Assembly: GCF_019331775.1 (NCBI RefSeq) | Contig: NZ_JAHBBD010000002.1 | Location: forward strand, 1-64,000 | Length of the DNA: 64,000 bases | Source of the DNA: Bifidobacterium phasiani | GTDB taxonomy: Bacteria > Actinomycetota > Actinomycetes > Actinomycetales > Bifidobacteriaceae | Reading direction: 5' to 3' | Part shown: piece after piece, positions 28,601 to 37,118 of the stretch | Layout: every line of letters begins with the position of its first letter | Position numbering within the stretch: the first letter of the stretch is position 1 | Position numbers and translations under genes: made by a program | Notes under the pieces: model-generated | What the model saw: only the letters and a program-made list of their open reading frames with translations | Told to the model about the DNA's origin: nothing | The model's database searches: none

Positions 28601-28742
28601 CGGTCCGCTGGCTGCGCGTGCCGAGGAACGCGTCGACCGAGGTGCGGTACATCTCCAGCGTCAGACTCGCGATGATGGCGATGGACAGCAGCAGCGCGCC
28701 CACCGTCATCAATCCGCGCCAGATGTTTGTTCGCTTAAACAA
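25620..28742 (-). CDS. Membrane-anchored GH3 enzyme with permuted domain order
   Basis: The 1040-residue protein has a membrane segment at each end (about 11-29 and 1003-1028), which would tether it to the outside of the membrane. The usual GH3 order is reversed: the alpha/beta sandwich domain comes first (TNVLLKNENDALPI at about 86, EGIYTGYRYYETR), then a fibronectin-like domain, then the TIM barrel with the nucleophile D922 (FQGYNVTDFTS). Such inverted GH3 enzymes are known, often as beta-glucosidases; the sugar here is not established. The start is TTG at 28742 with AAGGAGG five bases upstream, and no ATG is in frame nearby. It follows a GHKL/LytTR sensor pair on the same strand. Confidence 0.85.
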   Translation of the reverse strand: MFKRTNIWRGLMTVGALLLSIAIIASLTLEMYRTSVDAFLGTRSQRTVTEATGDDADTWTYQSDFTTAEEAYDGFKEFALKEGEETNVLLKNENDALPIAADAKITMFGVRSYAPVYGSSGGSIADGYSTVEIADAFTEKGFQINPSMLAAYEAYFADKEWTTPQFGSGLIPEYAEITSYTDPCELTLDELAALNPDYDSQYGEYDDAAIVVVGRPGGENGDGYYPGEAGLADGVHTVTGNILSLSDEEMALVEEAEANFDTVIVLVNSTNPMEIANLEEDPEVDAIMWIGYPGAYGFYGVADTLNGTINPSGALGDSFAKNTALAPAMANYGNVPWSNASDFSEDAAVNSYLIEAEGIYTGYRYYETRYADIVLGNGGEEASAGTYANADGTVATTDGTWDYDNEIVYPFGYGLSYTTFEQTLDSVEMTGDRKSATATVTVTNTGDVAGKSIIQLYASAPYTDYDRENGVEKSAIQLMNYEKTGTLEPGESQTITLDVDLANLASYDANGAQTYIVDPGDYYFAIGDDSHDALNNVLAAQGLGESDGMTAAGDAGKTYAWTWDGDVDADTFSVSDNGTEITNRLSEGDYAMDYNAFEPDTVTYLTRADWNGTFPATYEGLTASGRLAELLGNDFIELATDEDTSDIVFGDTSSELTINDMKGADFDDERWSELIDKVTLQEYLDFAANAFHAIGGMESIGLPEMTSDDGPGGSDSHLLSEGQYQGEAYADAEDYNYATRVAPSPVNLAYSWNKELAYENGEIILGESTLVLNLPIMIGPAMNLHRHAYNSRGVEYYSEDPILSGYTGSAVVQGAQSKGTLVNVKHLAFNDQEINRSGIAVFMSEQKAREMELRNFQQAFEGKGRPASFVGDDDHADAYTEGALGTMSSYNRIGAVAPSANHAVMVDILRNEWGFQGYNVTDFTSISLKASPKESTLAGTTAFCGFGPQGIDYWTPEALSGDRDMLLAIKDNLHYALYALANSAALNGVNSSTRTVNVMTSWRVGYTVAIVVAGLVIAVGLGGYAVAAVKSGKAAGKGRN

Positions 28743-28982
28743 CTCATCCTCCTTGATTCTCCAAACCGGACGCCCCGCATCGGCACCGATGCGAAAGCCG
28801 CCCGGGAAGCCCGACAGGACTCCGTGACCCTAGGGTCCGTCCGGAGCGGACGATTCTCAAGGCCGAATGCACGACCGGTGCGTTTTGCGCATCGAACTGC
28901 ATGTCGCGCCCGCGCCGGACGACCCTCGCGGGCACCGGGCCCAGAACCGGATCCGCAACCCGCCTCAGCCCCTCAGCCCGCC

Positions 28983-30311
28983 TCAGCCCCGCGACGCGTC
29001 GTCGCGCAGCGGGATCAGCGCGGTGAGCAGGAACACGCCGTCCGACGCGTCGATCGACAGGTAGCCGCCGTACCGCTCCACGATCATGCGGATCGACCGG
29101 GTGCCGAAGCCATGGTACCGCTCGTCGCCCTTGGTGGTGTGCGGCAGCCCGTCCTCGAACTCGAGGCTGCCGCGGTACGGGTTCTCCACCCGGATCGCCA
29201 GCATGCCGCGGGTCTCGCGCACGTCCAGGTGCAGGTACCGGTCGGGCTCGGCCACGTCCGCGAGCGCCTCCAGCGCGTTGTCGATCGCGTTGCCGAACAG
29301 CGCGTAGATGTCGGCGGGCCGCATGAACGCCAGCGCCCGGCCGTCGACCATCCGGTCGAACTGGATGCGCCGGCGTTCGCACACCAGCGACTTCTGCTTG
29401 AGCACGACGTCGAGCGCCTCGTTGCCGGTGCGCACCGACGAGTCGTAGATGTCCACGAGCTCGCCGAGCTCCTCGATCTCGTCGGGGTCGACGCGGTCGC
29501 CGAGCATGGCGATCTGCTTCTTCAGGTCGTGCGTCTTGACGTTGATCAGGTCGATGGTCTCCTTGGAGCTTTCCAGCTGGGTCTTCTGCTGCTCGAGCAG
29601 CCGCTGCAGCACGGTCGAGTTCTCCTCGGCCCGGCTGCGGTCGACGATCTCGCGCAGCAGCGCGAGCAGGAATATGCAGTTGACCAGGTCGAACAGCGCG
29701 AAGATCGTGTACGTGACGTCGCCGATGCCGGAAGCCTCGCTGTTGAACACGTTGGTGAACACGCTCACGCACAGCGACATGCCGGCGAGCAGCGGCAGGA
29801 TCATGCCGTAGCCGAGGTTCTCGACGCGCTTGCCGCGCAGCGGCCGGGCGAAGGCGAGGTACCCGACGACGTACATCGGCACCAGCGCCGCCGGGTAGAT
29901 GTACGCGATCGACGCTTCCGGCACCCCCGCCACCATATGCGGCACGGCGGCTACGATGCGCGCGCCGCGGAACGCGAAGTGCTGCATCGTGCCGGCCGCG
30001 GTCATGTAGAACAGGGCCTGGGACCAGCGCACGTCGTAGCACCAGCGGATGGCGACGGTCAGCGCGGCGAAGTACGCGGCGTACTGCACGATCAGCGTCC
30101 ACGTGTTCTCCGGGACCGCCAGCCACCACGCGACCGACAGGCACAGCAGCAGGACGGCGGCCAGCGCGAACCGGGCCGGGGCGTGGCGGCGGCGCCGCAG
30201 CCACCAGGTGAACAGCAGCGCGGCGACGGCGAGCTCGACCATGAACCCGTTCGCGTCGAAGAACCGATACGCCGATTCCGCCAGGCACCGGCCGAGCGCG
30301 TCACAGGACAT
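28983..30311 (-). CDS. GHKL-type sensor histidine kinase (AgrC-like)
   Basis: The 442-residue protein has an N-terminal sensor region of six to seven membrane helices (about 25-220), a short coiled coil (224-255), the phospho-acceptor region NVKTHDLKKQI (H261) and an ATP-binding domain with the N box NAIDNALEAL (341-350) and G box GFGTRSIR (401-408). This is the layout of AgrC-like kinases that sense peptides or other signals at the membrane. Its ATG at 30311 overlaps the end of the LytTR regulator gene by 11 bases. No peptide pheromone gene is visible next to it. Confidence 0.9.
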   Translation of the reverse strand: MSCDALGRCLAESAYRFFDANGFMVELAVAALLFTWWLRRRRHAPARFALAAVLLLCLSVAWWLAVPENTWTLIVQYAAYFAALTVAIRWCYDVRWSQALFYMTAAGTMQHFAFRGARIVAAVPHMVAGVPEASIAYIYPAALVPMYVVGYLAFARPLRGKRVENLGYGMILPLLAGMSLCVSVFTNVFNSEASGIGDVTYTIFALFDLVNCIFLLALLREIVDRSRAEENSTVLQRLLEQQKTQLESSKETIDLINVKTHDLKKQIAMLGDRVDPDEIEELGELVDIYDSSVRTGNEALDVVLKQKSLVCERRRIQFDRMVDGRALAFMRPADIYALFGNAIDNALEALADVAEPDRYLHLDVRETRGMLAIRVENPYRGSLEFEDGLPHTTKGDERYHGFGTRSIRMIVERYGGYLSIDASDGVFLLTALIPLRDDASRG

Positions 30312-31014
30312 TGCCGGTTCCGATCATCCGCGTGAGCCCCTCCATGAACGGCTTCCTGAACGTCCGGCCGATCGGCAGCTCCGTGCCGTCCGTCATCAGC
30401 AGGGTGTGGCCGTGCACCGAACGGATGTGCCGCGCGTTGACCAGGAACGCCTTCGCGCACCGCAGGAATCCCTGCCCGCCGAGCCTGTCCTGCGCCTCCT
30501 GCAGGGTGCCGGAGCCCTGGACGATGCCCGACTCGGTGTGGAAGACCAGACTGTGGCCGCGCACCTCGATGTACTCGATGTCGCGCAGCAGCAACCGCAG
30601 CGTGCCGCCCTGCTGCGTGATCGCCACGGCGTCGGAGCCGTGCTCGCACAGCCGCACCGCGCGGCGCAGCTTGCGCTCGAAATCCTGATAGGAGAACGGC
30701 TTGACGATGTAGTCGAGCGCGTCGACCTCGTAGCCCTTGGCGGCGAACTGTGCCATGTTGGTCACGAACACCAGCACCACCCGCTCGTCGATCGCGCGTA
30801 GCCGCCGTGCGGCCTCCATCCCGTCCATGTTCGGCATCTCGATGTCCATGAACACGATGTCGTACACCGGCCGGTAGCCCTCGAGGAAACCCGTCGCCTC
30901 GGCGAAGCGGACGGGGCGGAACGCGACGCCGTTGCAGGATCGGTACTCGTCCAGGCAGGACTCCAGACGCGCCGCCGCGTCGTCATCGTCCTCGATGATC
31001 GCAACCGTCAGCAT
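30301..31014 (-). CDS. LytTR-family response regulator (AgrA-like)
   Basis: The 237-residue protein has a receiver domain (residues 1-125) with the acidic pocket EDDDD at 8-12 and phospho-acceptor D57 (DIVFMDIEMPNMDG), and a LytTR DNA-binding domain from about 132 to the end (DIEYIEVRGHSLVFHT, FLRCAKAFLVNARHI). ATG at 31014 follows AAAGGAG. It is the first gene of a unit with the kinase and lies upstream of the GH3 gene, 240 bases after the kinase stop, so these glycosidases are its obvious candidate targets. LytTR binding repeats were not found with confidence. Confidence 0.92.
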   Translation of the reverse strand: MLTVAIIEDDDDAAARLESCLDEYRSCNGVAFRPVRFAEATGFLEGYRPVYDIVFMDIEMPNMDGMEAARRLRAIDERVVLVFVTNMAQFAAKGYEVDALDYIVKPFSYQDFERKLRRAVRLCEHGSDAVAITQQGGTLRLLLRDIEYIEVRGHSLVFHTESGIVQGSGTLQEAQDRLGGQGFLRCAKAFLVNARHIRSVHGHTLLMTDGTELPIGRTFRKPFMEGLTRMIGTGNVL

Positions 31015-31503
31015 CCGAGCTCCTTTCGTCGCCGAACTTCCACTATAGCCCGACCAAGCCGCCGCAAGGGCGTGCGCTTCCCGGAGGCTTCGCGCGTCTT
31101 CCCGGCGTACGCGTCGTGTCGGATCGCGCTCCGATCCGGAACATAGGCCGCCTCGAACCGTGCGCCGATCCGTTCGCGTGCCGTAGGCGGCCGCGTCGGC
31201 GACCGCCCGTCGATCGCGTCGGACTCCCGCGCCGTCACCCGCGTCCGCGCGGTGCGTAACCGGCTGCCCGCCGACAGGCGATCGCACGCCAAGCCGAACA
31301 GGCATCCGCCGGCACCGCCGACGTCATGCGCCGCGGGAACCCCGTACCGCCGGAACCATGCACGGCCGCCGGAACGCAGGAAGCCGCGCGTCCCGATCGC
31401 ACGGAACGCACGGCTTCACGACGGCAACGCACGCCCACGGGAACCGCACGTCCCGGACGGCCGGGGCATGCGGTTCCCAGGCGCGACGCAACGAGGCCGC
31501 AGA
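31015..31503. other. Intergenic region with MFS terminator-like hairpin
   Basis: A perfect 10-bp hairpin (arms GGGAACCGCA at 31439-31448, complement 31469-31478) lies 26 bases after the stop of the MFS gene on the minus strand and may end that transcript. The rest shows no supported gene or motif. Confidence 0.5.
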
Positions 31504-32946
31504 CTACCGAGCCTCGCGCTTCTCCTTGAGCGCGAACGACAGCAGCAGCACGACCACGACCAGCACCAGCGCGAACACGTAGCCGTAGCGGGCGCCGTCC
31601 ACGAAGCCCTGCGCCGGGTCGGTGCCGCCGGCGGCCTCGTAGTTGGTCTGGCCGAGGGTGAGCAGGCAGGTGGCCACCGAGGTGCCGATCGCGCCGACGA
31701 CCTGCTGCATCGTGTTCAGGATCGTCGAGCCGTCGGCGGCGAGCTCGCGCGGCAGGCCCTTGAGCGCGGCGGACTGCACGGACTGCTGCATCAGCGGGAT
31801 GCCGATCATGATGACGATGTGCGCGAACACGAAGAACGCGGCGGAGGTGGCGGTGCCGATCATCAGGAACAGCGCCGCGCCGACGATGGCGACGACGGCG
31901 CCGATGCGGGCCAGGACCCTCGCGCCGTGGCGGTCGTACAGGCGGCCGGCCAGGAACGAGCAGACCGCGTTGACCACGCCGCCGGCGAGCATGAGCAGGC
32001 CGGCCACGGTGGTGTCCAGGCCGAGGCCGCGCTGCAGCTCCTGCGGGGCCAGGTACATCACGGCCAGCGTGCAGGCGAACGAGCAGGTGACCATGACGGC
32101 CGGGACGCGGAACTCGGCGATGCCGAGGGCGCGCAGCTCAAGCAGCGGCGTCGCGATGTGCAGCTGACGGTACACGTACAGCGCCAGCACGACGACGCCG
32201 ACGACCAGCAGGCCGACGACCAGCGGCGAGAAGCCCATGTCGGCCACGAGGCTCACGCCGGCGACCAGGCAGCCGAAGCCGACGACCGAGCCGAGGATGG
32301 ACGGCACGTCGACCTTCGGCCGGGTGGTCTCGATGGGGGTCACGAAGAACGCGGCGGTCAGGCAGATCGCCACGGCGGCGACGACGGCGAACAGCACGAA
32401 GATGGAGCGCCACGAGAACGCGCCGATCAGCACGCCGGCCAGCGTGGGGCCGATGACGGGGGCGAACATGATGACCAGGCCGGCCACGCCGTTGGCCGCG
32501 CCGATCTGCTGCGGCGGGAACACGCGCATGATGGCGGCGTACATCGTCGGCAGCACGATGCCGGTGCCCACGCCCTGCAGGATGCGGCCGAACAGCAGCA
32601 GCGCGAACGTCGGGGCGGCGGCGGAGAGCACGGCGCCTACCAGGAAGCAGCCGAGGGCGACGAGCACCAGCGTCTTGGCCCTGACCCACTTGAGCAGGAA
32701 TCCGACGCACGGCAGCACGATGCCGATGGCGAGCATGTAGCCGACGACCATCCACTGCGCGGTGCCGGTGGTGATGGCGAAGGTGTCGCACAGCGCGGGC
32801 AGTGCGATGTTCATCGACGTCTCGGACAGCATGCCGAGGAACGCGCCGATATACAGGCCGAGCATAAGCCTGTGGGGGGTCTCGTACGAAACGGGGTTCT
32901 GGGAATTCTCGTCAATGTGCTGGTTACGTTGTGACACGGACGGCAT
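31504..32946 (-). CDS. MFS multidrug exporter, DHA2/EmrB type
   Basis: The 480-residue membrane protein has about fourteen helices, the pattern of proton-driven DHA2 drug exporters. Motif A-like GFLLKWVRAKTLVLVALGCFL and the motif C region GLVIMFAPVIGPTLAGVLIG are present. ATG at 32946 has AGAGG upstream. The frame stays open upstream to 33084, so a longer N-terminus starting at another ATG (32985 or 33069) cannot be ruled out. A terminator-like structure overlaps that upstream stretch and may control expression. Substrates cannot be inferred from sequence. Confidence 0.88.
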   Translation of the reverse strand: MPSVSQRNQHIDENSQNPVSYETPHRLMLGLYIGAFLGMLSETSMNIALPALCDTFAITTGTAQWMVVGYMLAIGIVLPCVGFLLKWVRAKTLVLVALGCFLVGAVLSAAAPTFALLLFGRILQGVGTGIVLPTMYAAIMRVFPPQQIGAANGVAGLVIMFAPVIGPTLAGVLIGAFSWRSIFVLFAVVAAVAICLTAAFFVTPIETTRPKVDVPSILGSVVGFGCLVAGVSLVADMGFSPLVVGLLVVGVVVLALYVYRQLHIATPLLELRALGIAEFRVPAVMVTCSFACTLAVMYLAPQELQRGLGLDTTVAGLLMLAGGVVNAVCSFLAGRLYDRHGARVLARIGAVVAIVGAALFLMIGTATSAAFFVFAHIVIMIGIPLMQQSVQSAALKGLPRELAADGSTILNTMQQVVGAIGTSVATCLLTLGQTNYEAAGGTDPAQGFVDGARYGYVFALVLVVVVLLLSFALKEKREAR

Positions 32947-33024
32947 AAACCTCTCTATTCCGGGCCGTTTGCGGCCATACGTCATGGGATGCTTATGCGG
33001 CGAGTCGCAGACATGGCGACCCGG

Positions 33025-33091
33025 CAAAGAAAAACCGCGGACCCTTGCATACAGCCCTTGTATGGTCATATGACAAGCGGTCACGCGGTTT
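33025..33091 (-). promoter_or_regulatory. Candidate transcription attenuator in the MFS leader
   Basis: Read on the minus strand, AAACCGCG (complement of 33084-33091) pairs with CGCGGTTT (33032-33039), followed at once by TTTCTTTG. The loop holds a smaller CATAC/GTATG hairpin (33048-33064) and a start codon at 33069 for a leader frame passing through the 3' arm. This resembles leaders of drug-exporter genes in which stalled ribosomes prevent termination. Confidence 0.5.
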
Positions 33092-33226
33092 CCGAAAGTC
33101 AGCCGTCACCGTAGCACGGTCGGAGGGGTCTTCGTAAGTCCGCGCGTGTCGCGGACGCCGGCCCACCCCGGTCGGCGCGCTCCCCGCCCGACGCGATCCC
33201 GATGGGCACGACACGCCGATGGCGGT

Positions 33227-33302
33227 CGCGGACTTTGGGGGATGGTCTGCGGGGAATGGCGGAAAGTCAACGATCCCCGCGAACCATCCCCCGAAGTCCG
33301 CG
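33227..33302. repeat. 29-bp imperfect inverted repeat
   Basis: Arms 33227-33255 and 33274-33302 match at 26 of 29 positions around an 18-base loop. It lies between the MFS promoter region and the leuA terminator. Function is unknown. Confidence 0.75.
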
Positions 33303-33322
33303 GCTCCCGCCCCGTAGCGCAA

Positions 33323-33359
33323 AGAACCGTGCACCCCAAAACACGGGATGCACGGTTCT
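33323..33359 (-). terminator. leuA terminator hairpin
   Basis: Arms AGAACCGTGCACCCC and its near-complement (one mismatch) lie 37 bases after the leuA stop on the minus strand, followed by TTTGCG. Confidence 0.65.
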
Positions 33360-33395
33360 CCCAACAATCAACGCCTCACAGGCGCAGGCGCGGAA

Positions 33396-35306
33396 TCAGC
33401 GCTCCGAGCGGTTGATGGCGGAGATGATCGCCTTGAGCGAGCTGGTGATGATCGAGGAGTCGATGCCGACGCCCCAGATCACGGTGGTCTCCGGCTCCTC
33501 GCCGATCTCGCACTCCACGTAGGAGGCGGCCATCGCGTCGGTGCTCGCGGTCATCGTGTGCTCCACGTAGTCCATCACGGACACGTTGATGCCGATGGCC
33601 TGGATCGCGTTGATGAACGCGGCGATCGGGCCGTTGCCCACACCGGAGAGCTCGCGCTCGACCGGCTCGTCGACGCCGGGGCGCACGCCGCGGTCGAGCA
33701 GCCGGACCTTGATCACGGTGTCGGAGCCGTCCTCGCCCGAGGAGACCGCGACCTTGAGCAGCTTGAGGCGGCCCCACTGCTCGAGCGACTCGTCGCTGCT
33801 GTCGCCGACGACCGCGCCGGCGGCCGTGGCGCCGCCCTCCTCGACGGGCAGGTACTCGTCCTTGAACAGACGCCAGATGTCCGCGTCCTTGACCTCCTTC
33901 TTCGTCTCGTCGGCGAAGCGCTGGACGATCTTCTCGAACTCCACCTGCAGGCGCTTGGGCAGGTCGAGGTTGTGGTTCGTCTTGAGCAGGTAGGCCATGC
34001 CGCCCTTGCCGGACTGCGAGTTCACGCGGATGATGGCCTCGTAGCTGCGGCCGATGTCCTTGGGGTCGATCGGCAGGTACGGCACCAGCCACACGAAGTT
34101 GTCGAGCGCGGCGCCGGCGCGGTCGGCCGCCATCTGGCGGGCCTCCAGGCCCTTCTTGATGGCGTCCTGGTGCGAGCCGGAGAACGCGGTGAACACGAAG
34201 TTGCCCGCGTACGGATGGCGCTCGGAGATCTTGATCTGGTTGCAGTACTCGACGGTCTTGCGGATCTCGGGCACGTTCGAGTAGTCGATCTGCGGGTCGA
34301 TGCCCTGGGTGAGCATGTTCAGGCCCAGCGTGACCAGGTCGACGTTGCCGGTGCGCTCGCCGTTGCCCAGCAGGCAGCCCTCGATGCGGTCCGCGCCGGC
34401 GAGGATGCCGAGCTCGGCCGCGGCCACGCCCATGCCCTCGTCGTTGTGCGGGTGCAGCGACAGCACGACCGAGTCGCGGTCCTGCAGATGGTTCGAGACG
34501 TACTCGACCTGGTCGGCGAACACGTTCGGCGTGGTCATCTCGACGGTGGCCGGCAGGTTGATGATCATCGGGTGCTCCGGCGTCGGCTTGATGACGTCGA
34601 TCACCGCGTTGCACACCTCGGTGGCGTAGTCCGGCTCGGTGCCGGTGAACGACTCCGGGCTGTACTCGTAGTACAGGTCGGTGTCGCCGGCCTCGCCCTC
34701 CAGCTCCTTGCACAGCTCGGCGGCGTCGGTGGCGAGCTTCTTGATGCCGGCCTTGTCCTTGCGGAACACGACCTCGCGCTGCAGCACGGACACCGAGTTG
34801 TAGAAGTGCACGACGGCGCGCTTGGCGCCCTTGAGGCATTCGTACGTCTTGCGGATCAGGTGCTCGCGCGCCTGGGTGAGCACGACGATCGTGACGTCGT
34901 CCGGGATCAGCTCGCGCTCGATGAGCATGCGGATGAAGTCGTAGTCGGTCTCGGAGGCGGAGGGGAAGCCCACCTCGATCTCCTTGAAGCCCATCGAGAC
35001 CAGCATGTTCCAGAAGCGCAGCTTGCGCTCCGAATCCATCGGGTTGACCAGCGCCTGGTTGCCGTCGCGCAGGTCGACCGAGCACCAGCGGGGCGCGCGC
35101 TGCAGGCGCTTGCCCGGCCATGTGCGCTCGGGGTAGTCGAACGGCACCTGCTTGTCGTAGGCGACGTACTTGGTGTACGGCATCTTGCTGGGCTTCTGCG
35201 GGTCGCCGATGAATCGCGCCGGAGGCAGCAGCGGGTCGTTGTTCCCTCCGTTGGACGCCGCGGCGACCGCCGCGAGATCAAACACCGATGATTGATCCTG
35301 ACCCAT
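33396..35306 (-). CDS. leuA: 2-isopropylmalate synthase
   Basis: The 636-residue enzyme condenses acetyl-CoA with 2-oxoisovalerate, the first committed step of leucine synthesis. It has the actinobacterial LeuA2 N-terminus (MPYTKYVAYDKQVPFDYPER), the catalytic TIM barrel with RDGNQAL and the metal-binding HPHNDEG, and the C-terminal allosteric domain (from about 510) that binds leucine. Length agrees with the long form of Mycobacterium and Corynebacterium. ATG at 35306 follows AAAGGAGGAG. No leucine-rich leader peptide was seen in the short upstream region. It stands alone, divergent from the metallophosphoesterase gene. Confidence 0.97.
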   Translation of the reverse strand: MGQDQSSVFDLAAVAAASNGGNNDPLLPPARFIGDPQKPSKMPYTKYVAYDKQVPFDYPERTWPGKRLQRAPRWCSVDLRDGNQALVNPMDSERKLRFWNMLVSMGFKEIEVGFPSASETDYDFIRMLIERELIPDDVTIVVLTQAREHLIRKTYECLKGAKRAVVHFYNSVSVLQREVVFRKDKAGIKKLATDAAELCKELEGEAGDTDLYYEYSPESFTGTEPDYATEVCNAVIDVIKPTPEHPMIINLPATVEMTTPNVFADQVEYVSNHLQDRDSVVLSLHPHNDEGMGVAAAELGILAGADRIEGCLLGNGERTGNVDLVTLGLNMLTQGIDPQIDYSNVPEIRKTVEYCNQIKISERHPYAGNFVFTAFSGSHQDAIKKGLEARQMAADRAGAALDNFVWLVPYLPIDPKDIGRSYEAIIRVNSQSGKGGMAYLLKTNHNLDLPKRLQVEFEKIVQRFADETKKEVKDADIWRLFKDEYLPVEEGGATAAGAVVGDSSDESLEQWGRLKLLKVAVSSGEDGSDTVIKVRLLDRGVRPGVDEPVERELSGVGNGPIAAFINAIQAIGINVSVMDYVEHTMTASTDAMAASYVECEIGEEPETTVIWGVGIDSSIITSSLKAIISAINRSER

Positions 35307-35512
35307 CTCTCCTCCTTTGCCTGTAGTTCGGCGGCCTCGCCTGACGGCCGCCGAGTGGGTTCGCCGCGCGCACGTGGCATGCGCGCGTGCCCCCAATACT
35401 AGCCGCCCGCATGCCCTGACCAATCCGCGCGTTTCGCCACACGGGCACGGATGCGGGGGGCGTCCGGCACGGGGAGCGGACCGGACGGCGGCGTCCGCCC
35501 CGCCCGACCCGC

Positions 35513-35518
35513 TACAGT
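35513..35518 (+). promoter_or_regulatory. Candidate -10 box (TACAGT), leaderless
   Basis: TACAGT ends six bases before the ATG at 35525, and no ribosome-binding sequence fits between them. Transcription should start at the ATG itself. Confidence 0.45.
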
Positions 35519-35524
35519 GGAACC

Positions 35525-37069
35525 ATGACGCTGCGATTCAGAGACGACGGCACGTTCCGCGTGCTGCAGATGGCCGACATCCAGGACGGCCCCGACGTCC
35601 GCGACGACACGATCCGCATGATCGCGGCCGCCGTCCGCGAGGCCGACCCCGATCTGGTCGTGCTCACCGGCGACCAGATCCGCGGCTACGACCCCGCGTA
35701 CATCGACACGTTCCTGCGCCGCCGCGGCGAGGAGCCGGGCGCGCGGGTCCGGCTGGTCACCGAGGTCGAGGCGCGGCTGTACGGCGTGAAGCGGCGCAGC
35801 CCCGGGGCCGCCGAGCTGGCCGGCAGGGTCGCCGACCGGATCGAGCGCGGCGGCCGGGACGCCCCCGCCGTGCTCACCGGCGACGAGCCGCCGACCATGG
35901 ACGAACTGATGGACGAAACGCGGCGGAAGGTGCGCCGCACGTTCGCCGCGTTCCTCGCGCCGGTGGTCAACGCCGGCGTGCCGTTCGCCGCGACCTACGG
36001 CAACCACGACTTCCAGTGCGGCATCCTGATCGACGAGCAGGACGACATCTACCGCGAGTTCCCCGGCTGCCTCAACCCGGCGGCCACGGGGGCCGCGGAT
36101 GCCGCCGCGGGCGGGAACGCCGACGGCGGGCGGAACGACGGCACCGGCCGCGCCGACCACGCCGACGACGCCGGCCATACCCCCGGCCCGGCCGACCCGC
36201 TGGTCTGCGCGCCCGGCACGTTCGCGCTGCCGGTCATGGCCTCCGACGGCTCCGGCCGCGTCGCCATGTCGGTGATGATGGTCGACTCGGGCGACTACGC
36301 GGGCGCGCCGCCGGAAAACGACGCGCAGTACCCGCGGTACGCGGTCAACTCGCGCGGCCTCGACCTCGCGGACTCCGATGGGTACGGCACGCCCTCGCCC
36401 GAGGCGATCGCCTGGCTCGGCTCGGTGCAGCGCGCGCTGGGCGCGATGAACGGCGACGGCATGCCGGTGCCCGCCATCGCGTTCCAGCACATCCCCCCGC
36501 AGGAGTTCTACGACTGCCTCAGGGAGGTGCCGGCGTGGACGCCGAACGCGGTCGAGGGCGCACGCACGCACGCCGGACACTGCTACGTGCTCGACGAATC
36601 GGTGTGCCGCCCGGGCTCCCGGCTCGGCGAGGCCATCGGCTGCGCCGACGAGAACGTCGGGCAGGTCGAGGCGATGCGCGAGGCGGGCGGCTACTTCGCG
36701 CTGTTCTGCGGGCACGACCACAAGAACTCGTTCGTCGGGCACGTGCACGGCATGGACCTGGGCTACGCGCCGACCTGCGGGTTCGAGTGCTACGGGCCGA
36801 AGTCGAGGCTGCGGGGCATCCGCCTGTTCGAGTTCCACGAGTCCGATCCGGCCGCGTACGAGACGCGGATGCTGACGTGGGGCGACCTGGTCGGCCGGTA
36901 TTCGAGCGATGAGCTGCGCGTGTTCTTCGAGGACCACTGCGTCACCGACGCGATCGGCATCCGCAACGAGCTGCGCCGCCCGGCCGTGTTCGCCGCCGTC
37001 TCGGCCGTGGCCGCGCTGGCGGCCGCCGGACTGGCCGGGCTGGCCGCACGGCTGTTCCGGCGGCGGTAG
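35525..37069 (+). CDS. Calcineurin-like metallophosphoesterase with C-terminal anchor
   Basis: The 514-residue protein carries the metal-binding motifs of the metallophosphoesterase family in order: LQMADIQDG (D18), VVLTGDQI, ATYGNHDFQ and CGHDHKNSF. Two Ala/Gly/Asp-rich stretches interrupt the fold (about 68-125 and 190-235). The last 30 residues form a hydrophobic helix ending in RLFRRR, so the enzyme is probably tethered to the membrane by its C-terminus, although no N-terminal signal peptide is seen. The substrate is unknown; relatives act on nucleotides or phosphodiesters. It has a leaderless-type start. Confidence 0.85.
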   Translation: MTLRFRDDGTFRVLQMADIQDGPDVRDDTIRMIAAAVREADPDLVVLTGDQIRGYDPAYIDTFLRRRGEEPGARVRLVTEVEARLYGVKRRSPGAAELAGRVADRIERGGRDAPAVLTGDEPPTMDELMDETRRKVRRTFAAFLAPVVNAGVPFAATYGNHDFQCGILIDEQDDIYREFPGCLNPAATGAADAAAGGNADGGRNDGTGRADHADDAGHTPGPADPLVCAPGTFALPVMASDGSGRVAMSVMMVDSGDYAGAPPENDAQYPRYAVNSRGLDLADSDGYGTPSPEAIAWLGSVQRALGAMNGDGMPVPAIAFQHIPPQEFYDCLREVPAWTPNAVEGARTHAGHCYVLDESVCRPGSRLGEAIGCADENVGQVEAMREAGGYFALFCGHDHKNSFVGHVHGMDLGYAPTCGFECYGPKSRLRGIRLFEFHESDPAAYETRMLTWGDLVGRYSSDELRVFFEDHCVTDAIGIRNELRRPAVFAAVSAVAALAAAGLAGLAARLFRRR

Positions 37070-37118
37070 CGGTCTTGGCGGGGCCGCGCGCGGCGAACGA
37101 CGGCGTGCGGCCGCCCGT

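Noticed and set aside
25578..30335. A 1585-codon open frame on the plus strand
   Set aside because: It lies opposite the GH3 and kinase genes, which have full motif support, and has the shadow composition (Val/Asp/Gly/Arg/His).
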